A stretch of 16,742 bases of DNA from CBFDBT01 sp965603115 (GCA_965603115.1 CBFDBT010000040.1:1-16742), one strand, 5' to 3'; numbered from the stretch's first letter, positions 8,090 to 16,042 are shown. The notes: a model not told the origin generated them from the letters alone. Translations and numbers: made by a program.

Positions 8090-8274
8090 AAACGGCTATC
8101 TATAGCCTATTGCACTCCATAAGATGCTCACGGCTATTTTCTGGAAAATTTCTTTACTTTTGTAACAGCAGATCAATATCCGCAAGCTTGGTACAAAGAA
8201 TTACCCATCAACGATCAGTCCCCCATTTACATACCCACATTTTATAAGTTAGTGTCAGGCCAAGGGAGAGTACC

Positions 8275-8859
8275 ATGTATAAAACCATCAGCGCGACTAT
8301 CGGACTATTGCTAACACTGGGTGTTTCTGCGGGCGTATTTGCAGGCGGGCCAACCGCTGCTGACGACGCGCAAGACGCCTTCTTTGAAAGCCTCAGCGAG
8401 ACATGCGGCAAGAGCTACCTTGGAAAAGTAGTTGAGAGCAATGAAAGTGATGCCAGTTGGCGCGAAGCAAGGATTATTATTCACACGCCTGCCTGCGACA
8501 CAGACATGGACACTGAAATTCGCATTCCCTTGCATGTTGGCGAAAACACGTCTCGCACATGGATTGTCTCAAAGACGGAAAAAGGCCTACGCTTAAAACA
8601 CGACCACCGCCACAGTGACGGCACGCCAGACGCTGTAAGCATGTATGGTGGTGACAGCGCGGCTGGTGGCAGCCCTAGTGAGCAAAACTTTCCAGTGGAT
8701 GATTTTTCAAAAGCCTTGTTTGTCAAAAACGGCCTTGATGTTTCCGTCACCAACACATGGACACTCTCGATTAAGCCCGGTGAGCGCCTGTCCTATAGGC
8801 TTTCCCGCCCGGGCAGACTGTTCCAAATTAATTTTGATTTGAGCAAAGCCATAGACTAG
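8275..8859 (+). CDS. Conserved secreted protein of unknown function
   Basis: A 194-residue protein with a classic signal peptide (hydrophobic IGLLLTLGVSAGVFA, cleavage near residue 23-25), so it is probably periplasmic or secreted. The mature part has two cysteines (C44 in ETCGKSYLGKV, C74 in TPACDT) that could form a disulfide. A distinctive block follows: IRIPLHVGENTSRTWIVSK (82-100), GLRLKHDHRHSDGTPDAVSMYGG (104-126), and a C-terminal beta-rich RLSYRLSRPGRLFQINFDLS. From memory this matches a widespread family of exported hypothetical proteins; no function is known to me. The HDHRH cluster (109-113) could bind metal, which is inference. The start is supported by AAGGGAGAG just upstream. 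The next gene begins 21 bp downstream, so the two may be cotranscribed. A 185-bp gap separates it from neuC. Confidence 0.8.
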   Translation: MYKTISATIGLLLTLGVSAGVFAGGPTAADDAQDAFFESLSETCGKSYLGKVVESNESDASWREARIIIHTPACDTDMDTEIRIPLHVGENTSRTWIVSKTEKGLRLKHDHRHSDGTPDAVSMYGGDSAAGGSPSEQNFPVDDFSKALFVKNGLDVSVTNTWTLSIKPGERLSYRLSRPGRLFQINFDLSKAID

Positions 8860-8880
8860 TTTTATAGCTGGGGTGAAATT

Positions 8881-9234
8881 ATGACTAAAAAAATGATATT
8901 GCTATTTGTAATACTGTTATTGGTGAAGAATTGGTGGGCTAGTTCAGAAGAACAGAGTAATAGAAAAAATAAAGCTTGGTTAGAAGTTGGTGAAGAGGCT
9001 GTTAGAGCGCGACTTAATTTTGCAGAAAATGTAGAATTTCGTAATACACTTGTTAATTATCCGACATATGAGGGTAAAAAAATGATTGTTATCTGTGGCG
9101 AAGTAAAAACGGAATATTCATCTAATATCAATTCTGGTTTTAAAAAATTTGTAAATATTGGAAAAACATCAGTACTATTTGAAACTGATTTTTCAGATTT
9201 TGCTGATGTATGGAATAAATTCTGTGTAAAATAG
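8881..9234 (+). CDS. Small AT-rich exported or membrane-anchored hypothetical protein
   Basis: A 117-residue protein. The N-terminus MTKKMILLFVILLLVKNWWA is a signal peptide or single membrane anchor; the rest is soluble. The core AVRARLNFAENVEFRNTLV (40-58), ICGEVKTEYSSNINSGFKKFV (71-91) and a final acidic/aromatic DFADVWNKFC resembles, from memory, a family of small exported hypothetical proteins with the pattern ARLxDPxSAxFRN...VCGEVNAKN...GFxxF. Two cysteines (C72, C115) may pair. GGGGTGA precedes the ATG. Base composition is strikingly AT-rich (about 30% G+C over 9001-9060) and unlike bioB or neuAB, suggesting separate acquisition. The stop lies 16 bp before the tRNA-Cys fragment that marks the island boundary. 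Confidence 0.7.
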   Translation: MTKKMILLFVILLLVKNWWASSEEQSNRKNKAWLEVGEEAVRARLNFAENVEFRNTLVNYPTYEGKKMIVICGEVKTEYSSNINSGFKKFVNIGKTSVLFETDFSDFADVWNKFCVK

Positions 9235-9250
9235 CTTTAAAAAATTTGCA

Positions 9251-9288
9251 ACGCAGCGGATTGCAAATCCGTGTACACGAGTTCGATT
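9251..9288 (+). repeat. 38-bp tRNA-Cys fragment; putative attachment-site remnant
   Basis: Exact copy of bases 3358-3395 of the upstream tRNA-Cys gene, from the D-arm end through the anticodon arm and T loop, in the same orientation 5,893 bp away. Identity stops at the T loop; the 3' T stem and acceptor strand are not recognisable in 9289-9310. Tyrosine recombinases of islands and phages commonly cross over in tRNA anticodon arms, leaving such a duplicate at the far end. No integrase is seen between the copies, so this would be a decayed or trans-mobilised element. Confidence 0.85.
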
Positions 9289-9335
9289 GACTTTGCGGTG
9301 GTAAGTCCTAGATCACTTTGTTCTCAAGCCCCTCG

Positions 9336-9815
9336 TTACCCCTTACGCAGCCATCTGACTTGCAGCAGGAATCCCACCACATAAGTGATGAGAAAAGCCA
9401 AGTAAAAACCTTGCAGCAGTGGGTCTTCGATGCTGGTTACAACAGGCGCTTCCACTGGCAGGCGCATAAGGCCGTCGGTGATAGCCGGGATCATATGAAA
9501 GAGGAAGGTGCCCGAGTAGCTCATGGCCTGAATATAGGGCGAGAATTTACCAAACAGTTTAAATTTTTCTGCCACATAGCCGACACCAAGCGCAAGCAGG
9601 GTAAGCACAGCCAGTGCGTGCGCCACACCAAAACCATCATGGCGATAAATCATCAAGGCCGTAGCAGCGGTTATAAGCGTGCAGATCAGATATATTTTGC
9701 CTGTTTGCTGGGCAAAGGCGATAATCTTATATTTTGCCAGCGATGTGATGCCAACGAGTAAAGCGACGATGGCGATCCCTGTGTGAAACCAACCGAGTAA
9801 TGAAATTTCTGGCAT
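9336..9815 (-). CDS. Multi-pass inner-membrane protein (DUF2306-like)
   Basis: A 159-residue protein with about five hydrophobic segments: residues 9-27, 41-57, 65-82, 97-114 and 135-153, ending in a basic tail (VRWLRKG). Polar features inside or next to the membrane include H11, H66 and H107. Overall appearance is that of small predicted membrane proteins of the DUF2306/COG5395 kind; the family call is from memory and uncertain, and no function is known. The ATG at 9815 has a very good GGGAGG site 5-6 nt upstream. It is divergent from bioB across a 150-bp gap and convergent with the island end. A plus-strand frame covering 9318-9761 is a shadow and is not annotated. Confidence 0.75.
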   Translation of the reverse strand: MPEISLLGWFHTGIAIVALLVGITSLAKYKIIAFAQQTGKIYLICTLITAATALMIYRHDGFGVAHALAVLTLLALGVGYVAEKFKLFGKFSPYIQAMSYSGTFLFHMIPAITDGLMRLPVEAPVVTSIEDPLLQGFYLAFLITYVVGFLLQVRWLRKG

Positions 9816-9965
9816 GATGCCTCCCTAGATATTATCCCCATAACAGGTAGACACTACACTAAGGATTGTATGGGTGCAAATACCTTCAATTTCCCACCAT
9901 TATAGCTTTAACAATGCTCACGCCTGTGGCAGTGTGCGCGCTCTTAAAGCTTTGGAGTTATAGCA

Positions 9966-10976
9966 ATGAACGAACAGGCCCCCCTGCCCGCAACACCCCC
10001 TAAATCCCCCGCATCCACACAGCCCCTCACCCCCCTGCGCCACGACTGGCAAGCGGATGAAATTTTAGCACTGTTTGATGCGCCGCTGATGGACCTTGTT
10101 TACAAAGCGGCTCAAGTGCACCGCGAGCACCACGACCCTAATAAAGTGCAACTCAGCCAGCTGATTTCTATCAAAACCGGTGGCTGCGCGGAAGATTGCG
10201 GCTATTGCAGCCAGAGCGCCAAACACCAAAAAAGCACAGGCCTTAGCCCGACTAAACTAATGGAAGTGGAGCGTGTTCTCGATGGTGCGCGCAAAGCCAA
10301 ACAAGGCGGCGCCACGCGCTACTGTATGGGCGCAGCATGGACCAGCCCCAAAGACCGCGATATGGATGCCATTGTCGCCATGGTCGAAGGGGTCAAGGAA
10401 CTCGGCATGGAAAGCTGCATGACGCTTGGCATGCTCGACGATCATCAAACCAATCGTCTGGCGGACGCAGGGCTTGATTATTACAATCACAATATTGATA
10501 CGTCCGAAGAATTTTACGGCGAGATCATCAGCACCCGCAGCTATCAAGACCGCTTGGATACATTAGCGCGCGTGCGGGCAAAGGGCATGAATGTTTGCTC
10601 TGGCGGCATTGTCGGCATGGGCGAAAAGCGCAGTGACCGCGCCGGCATGCTCAAAACACTCGCTAATCTGCCCGAACACCCACAGTCTGTACCAATAAAT
10701 ATGCTGGTGGCGGTGCCCGGCACGCCGCTAGAGCATGTTAAAAAGCTTGATGCCTTTGAATTTGTACGCACCATTGCGGTCGCGCGCATCATGATGCCTA
10801 TGTCAGAGGTTAGGCTTTCAGCGGGTTGCGGAGAAATGAGCGAAGAAACACAAGCGCTTTGCTTTTTAGCCGGTGCCAGTAGTATTTTTTATGGCGAGCA
10901 ACTGCTTACCACGCCAAACCCAGAAAATAACAAAGACTTAGAGCTGCTCGATAAGCTTGGTCTAACTCCAGCGTAA
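9966..10976 (+). CDS. bioB: Biotin synthase (radical SAM)
   Basis: A 336-residue BioB. It inserts sulfur into dethiobiotin, the last step of biotin synthesis. The radical-SAM cluster motif is C74-x3-C78-x2-C81 (GGCAEDCGYC). The auxiliary [2Fe-2S] ligands are present: C120 (GATRYCMGAAW), C151 (GMESCMTLGML), C211 (GMNVCSGGIVGMGE) and R283 (SEVRLSAGC). YNHNIDTS (173-180) is the family's substrate-site signature. The first ~25 residues form a Pro/Thr-rich extension upstream of the conserved start (RHDWQADEILALFDAP). GGAG lies about 8 nt before the ATG. It stands alone, without bioF, bioD or bioA, and I find no convincing BirA or BioR operator in the 150 bp upstream. No lesion is seen. Confidence 0.97.
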   Translation: MNEQAPLPATPPKSPASTQPLTPLRHDWQADEILALFDAPLMDLVYKAAQVHREHHDPNKVQLSQLISIKTGGCAEDCGYCSQSAKHQKSTGLSPTKLMEVERVLDGARKAKQGGATRYCMGAAWTSPKDRDMDAIVAMVEGVKELGMESCMTLGMLDDHQTNRLADAGLDYYNHNIDTSEEFYGEIISTRSYQDRLDTLARVRAKGMNVCSGGIVGMGEKRSDRAGMLKTLANLPEHPQSVPINMLVAVPGTPLEHVKKLDAFEFVRTIAVARIMMPMSEVRLSAGCGEMSEETQALCFLAGASSIFYGEQLLTTPNPENNKDLELLDKLGLTPA

Positions 10977-11048
10977 GCAAAAGCTATAGACATAGGTAAC
11001 AAGGACTTTTAGTCTGCTATCCTATTCATTTTTAAAAGGCGGTATCTC

Positions 11049-12353
11049 ATGAAGTTTCTCACTCTTTTCACTCTGATCTTTTTTACAGTTCAAGCTACGT
11101 ATGCTGATGAGCAAAATACCAAAGAGAAGGCCATAGAAGCGGCGATTGTCGCGGCGGTGAATGAAGATTTACCTATGGCATTGGATAGTCTGGAAAAATC
11201 CGTCAATATCAATAGCGGTACAATGAACTTTGCAGGCGTGAAAGCGGTTGGTGCGCATTTTAAAGCCGAGCTTGAAGCGCTTGGCTTTAAAGCAGAGCTT
11301 ACCGATGGTAGCGCCTATGATCGCGCAGGGCATTTGGTGGCATCATATGGCACCAAGGGGCCAAAAATTCTCATGATTGGTCATCTGGATACGGTTTTTG
11401 CCAAAGAGGATGCCTTTCAAAACTTTAAACCGATTGACGACAGCCATATTGAAGGCCCTGGCATCACCGACATGAAGGGTGGCGACGTGATTATGATCGC
11501 TGCACTGCGGGCATTGAAAAAACAAGGCTTGCTCGAGGGTCTCAGCATTAAAATTGTTATGACAGGTGACGAAGAGCGCAGCGGTCGCCCGCTTGCCTTA
11601 TCAAAAAAAGACCTGATTGATGCCGCCATTTGGGCTGATATTGCGCTTGGCTTTGAAGACGGTGATGGCAGTATAAAAACCGCCGTAACATCACGCAGAG
11701 GCTCGGTTGGCTGGACGCTTGACGTAACTGGCAGACCAGCGCACTCTTCACAAATATTTAAAGAAGGCTATGGCTACGGAGCTATATATGAAGCATCCCG
11801 TATTTTAAATGCCTTTCGCGAGGAGCTTTCCACCGTTGAGAATTTAACCTTCAATCCCGGCATGATCGTTGGTGGTACGCGGATTAATTTTGATGCTTCG
11901 ACAGCATCTGGCGATGCTTTTGGTAAAAGCAATGTTATTGCCAAAACGCTCAAAGTAACAGGAGATATTCGTGCCCTCTCGCCTGCGCAGCTTGAACGCG
12001 CCAAACATACGATGTATGAAATTGTCGACGCCAATCTTGCCAACACATCATCTAAATTGGTCTTTAGTGAAGGCTATCCACCGATGGCGCCAACTAAGGG
12101 CAACGCCAAACTGCTCGCGATCTATAGTGATATTAGCTTAGGTCTTGGCTACGGTGAGGTTCTAGCGGTTAATCCGCGAAATGCGGGTGCGGCTGATATT
12201 TCTTTCGCCGCTGATCATGTAGAGATGGCGATGGACGGCATGGGGCTTATGGGCGACGGTGGCCACACCAAAGATGAAGTGGCCGACATGACAAGCCTTG
12301 CGAAAAACATTCAAAAAGCCGCTATTTTAATCTACCGCCTGTCGAAGGAATAA
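11049..12353 (+). CDS. Exported M20 family metallopeptidase (glutamate carboxypeptidase-like)
   Basis: A 434-residue zinc peptidase of the M20 (CPG2/ArgE/DapE) fold with a signal peptide (MKFLTLFTLIFFTVQATYA, cleaved near residue 19), so it acts in the periplasm or outside. Co-catalytic metal ligands and active residues are in order: H112 and D114 in GHLDTVF, D141 in GPGITDMKGG, E175/E176 in TGDEERSG, the acidic pair in GFEDGDG (203-204), and H406 in GGHTKDE. The central lid domain spans roughly 215-330 (SRRGSVGWTLDVTGRPAHSS). Closest in character to glutamate carboxypeptidases that trim C-terminal amino acids from peptides or folates; the substrate is not predictable. AAAGGCGG precedes the ATG. 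It follows bioB by 72 bp with no evident terminator, so readthrough from bioB is possible. Confidence 0.9.
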   Translation: MKFLTLFTLIFFTVQATYADEQNTKEKAIEAAIVAAVNEDLPMALDSLEKSVNINSGTMNFAGVKAVGAHFKAELEALGFKAELTDGSAYDRAGHLVASYGTKGPKILMIGHLDTVFAKEDAFQNFKPIDDSHIEGPGITDMKGGDVIMIAALRALKKQGLLEGLSIKIVMTGDEERSGRPLALSKKDLIDAAIWADIALGFEDGDGSIKTAVTSRRGSVGWTLDVTGRPAHSSQIFKEGYGYGAIYEASRILNAFREELSTVENLTFNPGMIVGGTRINFDASTASGDAFGKSNVIAKTLKVTGDIRALSPAQLERAKHTMYEIVDANLANTSSKLVFSEGYPPMAPTKGNAKLLAIYSDISLGLGYGEVLAVNPRNAGAADISFAADHVEMAMDGMGLMGDGGHTKDEVADMTSLAKNIQKAAILIYRLSKE

Positions 12354-12384
12354 GATCTAAGTGGCGCATCTTCACTACACTATG

Positions 12385-12498
12385 CCGTTCGCTCTGAGTG
12401 AAGCCTGAGCGAAAGCGAAGGTGCAATCGAAGAGTAAACTTGTTATTGATACTTCGACGCGGACTTCGCAAATCTCAGTCCTTGCTCAGCACGAACGG
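12385..12498. repeat. 114-bp imperfect inverted repeat between convergent genes
   Basis: The ends are exact inverted copies (CCGTTCG at 12385-12391, CGAACGG at 12492-12498), and similarity continues inward (CTCTGAGTGAAG against the reverse complement of CTTGCTCAGCA), with inner GCGAAGG/CTTCG-type arms. It resembles the dispersed short palindromic intergenic elements with CCGTTCG...CTGAGC ends known in many alphaproteobacteria (from memory). It fills most of the gap between the M20 and SDR genes, ending 7 bp before the SDR stop, and may help terminate both transcripts. Confidence 0.6.
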
Positions 12499-12505
12499 AA
12501 TTTCC

Positions 12506-13333
12506 CTACTCTGCGAAATGCTCGTCGCAAGTTTCATAGTCAGCTTGCAGCGCATGATAACGCATTTCAATTGCGGGACGCATATCAGGGTGGGTGAATA
12601 TATAAGCACGATTAGCTTCGATGCTATCGGCTACCCACTCACCCAACCTTTCAGGCTCTAGGCCATTTTTAATCAGATCAGCAATTTCCATAAATTGCTC
12701 GTTTGGCGCGGCTTCAATACCTGCATTTGTCGGGCTGTTTTTTGAGGAAAGATGAATTTCAGTTTGTACCCAACCTGGGCAAAGCGCGCTCACACCAATC
12801 TTATGGGGCTCTAATTCTTGACGAATGCACTCAGAGTAACCAACCACAGCAAATTTTGTCGCATGATAGGGGCCCATGCCGCCTAGGCTAATATGGCCAG
12901 CCATTGATGCTGTATTAACAATGTGACCACCCTCCCCGTGGGACTTAATCAATGGTGTGAAAATTTCACAGCCATAAACAACACCCATCAGGTTAATATC
13001 AACAATCCAGCGCCAATCTTTCAGCGGTGTCTCACCAACTTCTCCACCAAGGCCAACACCAGCATTATTCACCACATAATGCACCTTGCCAAAGCGCTCT
13101 ATCGTCTTGTCAGCACCAGCTTGTACAGCTTCAGCCGTTGCTACATCACAAATACAATAATCAATCTGCGTATTAAGCTTAGACAGCTTTTCTTTTGCGG
13201 CTTTAAGCCCTGCTTCGTTAATATCCGCCAACATGATATTGGCACCGCGTTTTGCAAGCGCCTCAGCAATGGCAAAACCAATGCCCTGTGCGCCACCCGT
13301 TACAAAAGCAGTTTTACCTGAAAAATCCGTCAT
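12506..13333 (-). CDS. Short-chain dehydrogenase/reductase (classical SDR)
   Basis: A 275-residue NAD(P)-dependent oxidoreductase. The Rossmann glycine motif is TGGAQGIG (12-19). D37 after the second strand (MLADIN) suggests preference for NAD(H) over NADP(H). NNAG is at 89-92, and the catalytic set is N114, S143 (NTASMAGH), Y156 and K160 (YHATK), followed by CPGWVQTEI. Length is normal for classical SDRs. The C-terminal extension (MEIADLIKNGLEPERLGEWV...YIFTHPDMRPAIEMRY) is often seen in SDRs acting on lipid or alcohol substrates, but the substrate cannot be predicted. It is divergent from the histidine kinase across 285 bp and convergent with the M20 gene. Confidence 0.92.
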   Translation of the reverse strand: MTDFSGKTAFVTGGAQGIGFAIAEALAKRGANIMLADINEAGLKAAKEKLSKLNTQIDYCICDVATAEAVQAGADKTIERFGKVHYVVNNAGVGLGGEVGETPLKDWRWIVDINLMGVVYGCEIFTPLIKSHGEGGHIVNTASMAGHISLGGMGPYHATKFAVVGYSECIRQELEPHKIGVSALCPGWVQTEIHLSSKNSPTNAGIEAAPNEQFMEIADLIKNGLEPERLGEWVADSIEANRAYIFTHPDMRPAIEMRYHALQADYETCDEHFAE

Positions 13334-13618
13334 AAATACTCCCCTAAATTCAACACCCCCACACCGCAGAGCTTATAAAGCCTTACTTTAATGGAGATTT
13401 TCTCATTTTCCCACATATAAATTTCTTAACCTGCGCGGCTTAAAAAACTTAAACATGTTTTACAAATATAAAATCTAAAATTAGAACTAAAAGCCACTAA
13501 ATTAATACTTTGTTCACAATGAAGATTTATATAATATAGTGTATTTACTTTAACAGATTGAAAGATGTGATTTAAGGAAATGCCCAAAATTCTAACTAGG
13601 AATGTTTCGAGGTTGTAA
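13334..13618. other. AT-rich divergent intergenic region, SDR / histidine kinase
   Basis: 285 bp that should hold the promoters of both flanking genes. A TATAAT hexamer at 13530-13535 is a candidate -10 for the kinase, but no well-spaced -35 accompanies it. A 10-bp palindrome AAACATGTTT lies at 13451-13460. I see no gene or terminator here. Confidence 0.4.
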
Positions 13619-15871
13619 ATGGGAAGATTTCATATTCAGTCTATCAGGCTTCGAATGGGATTAATCGCATTGGGCGGGGCCCTTCTCATACTGTCTCTTA
13701 CATTTGCAATGATCACAAAGTCCTTAGAAGATAAACACTATCTAAACATCAACATACTGCGCACAAATATATCCGATAATATAAATGAGTTAGCGGCCCT
13801 TCAGGCTCAAAACAGAGGCTTGGGCGTAACAATTTTAAGCGGCGATAAAAACCTAATACCCCGTTTTGAAGATAATGCCAAAAGCGCATTTCCATATTTC
13901 AATAAAATTGAAGACGGGCTACTCAACTATAAAGCCATGGTTGGCTTGAACGATGAATTAGACACGATGATATCTAAATGGAGAGAACAACATGCTCTAG
14001 TTTTACAAGCTAGATCCAACTTTTCTACCGATAAAGTCACCATTGATAACTGGTTTAATATTATGTCTAACATAATTGCTTCGGAATTTATAATCAGGGA
14101 TCTGATTTTTAAGCCCATTAATGATGAAGAATCTATTTTCTATGATAACGCTATTCTTCGGCCAAGCCTTTCATTAATGTCTGAATATGCTGGCAAACAG
14201 CGCGCGCTAATGAGCCAAGCTGTAACAAAAAACCAACCTATTGCCAAAGACACACAAGCTAATCTTTTGCACATTGATCAAGAAATCGATAAAATCATAC
14301 AACAAATCGAATTGTTGAAACACAGCCCATCAATCTCAGCCGCATTTCTCGAAGCTGTAAAAAACTACGAAACCATATTTATCAAAAAATTTGGTGCTCT
14401 AAAACATGAGATTTATGGCATCAGTAATTCTTCTTATAAAGTAATAGAGGCCCAAGAGCACGCCCTTACGCATTTTGTGACCTACCGCACCAACTCGATC
14501 AAAGATATGCCGTCAGACCAGTGGCCTAAAACCCCAAAGGGTATTTATCTTATTGCCAAAGACACCCGCGCGTTAAAAGTCGCAGACAAGAGCATTAATG
14601 ACTTGTTGCAGCCCATCATGGCAGAGATAATGTCCAAAAAAACCGGTACAATCGTCAGGCAAGCAAGGGCTATCACATTTTCTTCGGTCTATTACAGTGA
14701 ACAAGACCCCACTGCCAATTTGATTTATGCCAAAGTCTCAAGCATTCCATCATATCCTCTCACCGGAGAAGAATGGTTTAATCGAGCGACTGTTGCCATT
14801 GATTCTGCACTCGACATCTCTAGAGCCGCTGGTCAGACAATTTCAACCGCCCAAAGGAATAATCAAAAACAATTTTTCGACCGCACGATCATTGAATTTA
14901 CTATCGTTGCTCTTGCTTTATTTTTCTTCATTGCGACAGTGTTAAGCGGTAAAGAAATAGCCAATCGCCTGCAAACTATTAGAATGGGGCTCAAAAAGAT
15001 AGCAGGCGGTCAGCTTAGTACGCGTTTAGTAGTCAACAAACCACATTATGCGCAAGAGCCAGAGAAATTAGATGAACTTGACGAATTAATACTTAATATT
15101 AATCTCATGACCAAAAAACTAGAGACGATGGTCGAAAACATCCGACTAGCAGAAGCCAGTGCGAAAGCTGCTAATATAAGTAAGAGCCAATTTCTATCTA
15201 ATATGAGCCATGAAATCAGAACACCGCTCAATGCCATTATTGGTTTTTCTTCCATTATAAAAGATGAGCTATTTGGAAAGCTGGGCAATGAAAAATATAC
15301 AGAGTATATTCAGGACATTGAAATATCAGGCCATCACCTACTAGAACTCATCAATGACCTCCTTGACATCTCTTCCATTGAGGCTGGAAAGATGGAGATG
15401 GAGCCCGTCTTACTCAATGTGGAAGAAGAGATAGCCACGTGTTGCAACCTTACAAAGGCCTTAACCAAAGCTAAAAAGTTAACCGTTATTAATGAGGTTA
15501 GTAATCATCCACAAGCTGAAATATTTGTGGATGCTCGTCGATTTAGACAAATCTTACTCAACATATTATCGAACGCTATAAAATACACACCAAATGGCGG
15601 CACTATTACATTCACAAATGAGCTCATAGATGACGAGCACATCAAATTAGTCATAAGCGATACTGGCGTTGGCATGTCCTCTGATATCTTGCAAAATATT
15701 TTCAAAGCTTACTCTCGTTCAAATGATGACTATAGCAAAAAGCAAGAAGGCACCGGCCTCGGCTTGCACTTAACACAAGAGCTCATTCAGGCCATCGGCG
15801 GCGAAATGCTAATTGATAGTGAACTCGGCCAAGGCACAGCCGTCGCCATAACTCTCCCCCTACATAAGTAG
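13619..15871 (+). CDS. Membrane-bound sensor histidine kinase with large helical sensor domain
   Basis: 750 residues. A first membrane helix (~14-32) and a second (~424-443) enclose a ~390-residue periplasmic, mostly helical region. Two segments, LAALQAQNRGLGVTILSG (58-75) and LMSEYAGKQRALMSQAVT (186-203), resemble the helical NIT/4-helix-bundle ligand sensors of chemoreceptors. Then come HAMP (~444-500), a short coiled coil, the HisKA domain with phospho-acceptor H531 in FLSNMSHEIRTPLNAIIGF, and the HATPase domain with N-box N652, G1 DTGVG (681-685) and G2 GTGLG (711-715). The HisKA extension (DELFGKLGNEKYTEYIQDIEISGHHLLELI) has the PleC/DivJ/PdhS-type alphaproteobacterial signature. There is no receiver domain, and no response regulator is adjacent, so the partner is encoded elsewhere. 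GAGG lies 7 nt before the ATG. The ligand is unknown. Confidence 0.92.
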   Translation: MGRFHIQSIRLRMGLIALGGALLILSLTFAMITKSLEDKHYLNINILRTNISDNINELAALQAQNRGLGVTILSGDKNLIPRFEDNAKSAFPYFNKIEDGLLNYKAMVGLNDELDTMISKWREQHALVLQARSNFSTDKVTIDNWFNIMSNIIASEFIIRDLIFKPINDEESIFYDNAILRPSLSLMSEYAGKQRALMSQAVTKNQPIAKDTQANLLHIDQEIDKIIQQIELLKHSPSISAAFLEAVKNYETIFIKKFGALKHEIYGISNSSYKVIEAQEHALTHFVTYRTNSIKDMPSDQWPKTPKGIYLIAKDTRALKVADKSINDLLQPIMAEIMSKKTGTIVRQARAITFSSVYYSEQDPTANLIYAKVSSIPSYPLTGEEWFNRATVAIDSALDISRAAGQTISTAQRNNQKQFFDRTIIEFTIVALALFFFIATVLSGKEIANRLQTIRMGLKKIAGGQLSTRLVVNKPHYAQEPEKLDELDELILNINLMTKKLETMVENIRLAEASAKAANISKSQFLSNMSHEIRTPLNAIIGFSSIIKDELFGKLGNEKYTEYIQDIEISGHHLLELINDLLDISSIEAGKMEMEPVLLNVEEEIATCCNLTKALTKAKKLTVINEVSNHPQAEIFVDARRFRQILLNILSNAIKYTPNGGTITFTNELIDDEHIKLVISDTGVGMSSDILQNIFKAYSRSNDDYSKKQEGTGLGLHLTQELIQAIGGEMLIDSELGQGTAVAITLPLHK

Positions 15872-16014
15872 GGCTGATCAACCTTTGCCGCCTGAGTCTA
15901 TGTTTAATCTGCTCTACTATAATAAAAGATTGTTAGAAAATACCATATAGGCTACCCAAACCACCCCTTAAGGCTCAGGAAATATCTTATAGTGAAGAAA
16001 AATTAAAAAAACAC

Positions 16015-16042
16015 TTGGCAGTCTATAAAATTTTGATATAAG
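16015..16042 (+). promoter_or_regulatory. Probable promoter of tRNA-Asn
   Basis: TTGGCA (16015-16020) and TATAAG (16037-16042) are spaced by 16 bp, close to the sigma70 consensus. The predicted start near 16049 leaves a ~28-nt 5' leader before the mature tRNA. The rest of 15872-16076 shows no gene; a CCCTAC/GTAGGG hairpin overlaps the kinase stop but lacks a T tract. Confidence 0.55.

Larger units (their letters stand above)
3358..9288. mobile_element. Putative tRNA-Cys-integrated genomic island (nonulosonate glycosylation cassette)
   Basis: The segment is bounded by the 38-bp direct repeat in the tRNA-Cys gene (3358-3395) and its copy at 9251-9288. All intervening genes are on the plus strand and accessory in character: TPR-glycosyltransferase, neuA-neuB fusion, interrupted neuC, and two small exported proteins, the last strongly AT-rich. 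The flanking genes (pcm/tolC/popZ on the left, membrane protein and bioB on the right) look like core chromosome. No integrase, excisionase, replication or transfer gene remains. Boundaries are inferred from the repeat; relatives would be expected to have the tRNA directly next to the 9336-9815 gene. Confidence 0.55.

Noticed and set aside
8095..8108. GGCTA-TCTA-TAGCC hairpin just after neuC as a terminator
   Set aside because: The stem is only five base pairs and is not followed by a T run.
9318..9761. 147-residue plus-strand ORF opposite the membrane protein gene
   Set aside because: The minus strand encodes a coherent multi-pass membrane protein with an excellent ribosome site; the plus frame has no recognisable motif.
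9832..9843. TTATCCCCATAA as a possible BioR operator upstream of bioB
   Set aside because: BioR boxes (TTAT-MK-ATAA) have a 2-bp centre; here the half-sites are 4 bp apart, and the site lies close to the divergent gene's start.
13451..13460. AAACATGTTT palindrome as an operator
   Set aside because: It is a 10-bp palindrome in very AT-rich DNA with no flanking symmetry or second copy; chance occurrence is likely.
15856..15873. CCCTAC-ATAA-GTAGGG hairpin at the histidine kinase stop as a terminator
   Set aside because: It has a six-bp stem overlapping the coding end and no T tract afterwards, so it is not a convincing intrinsic terminator.
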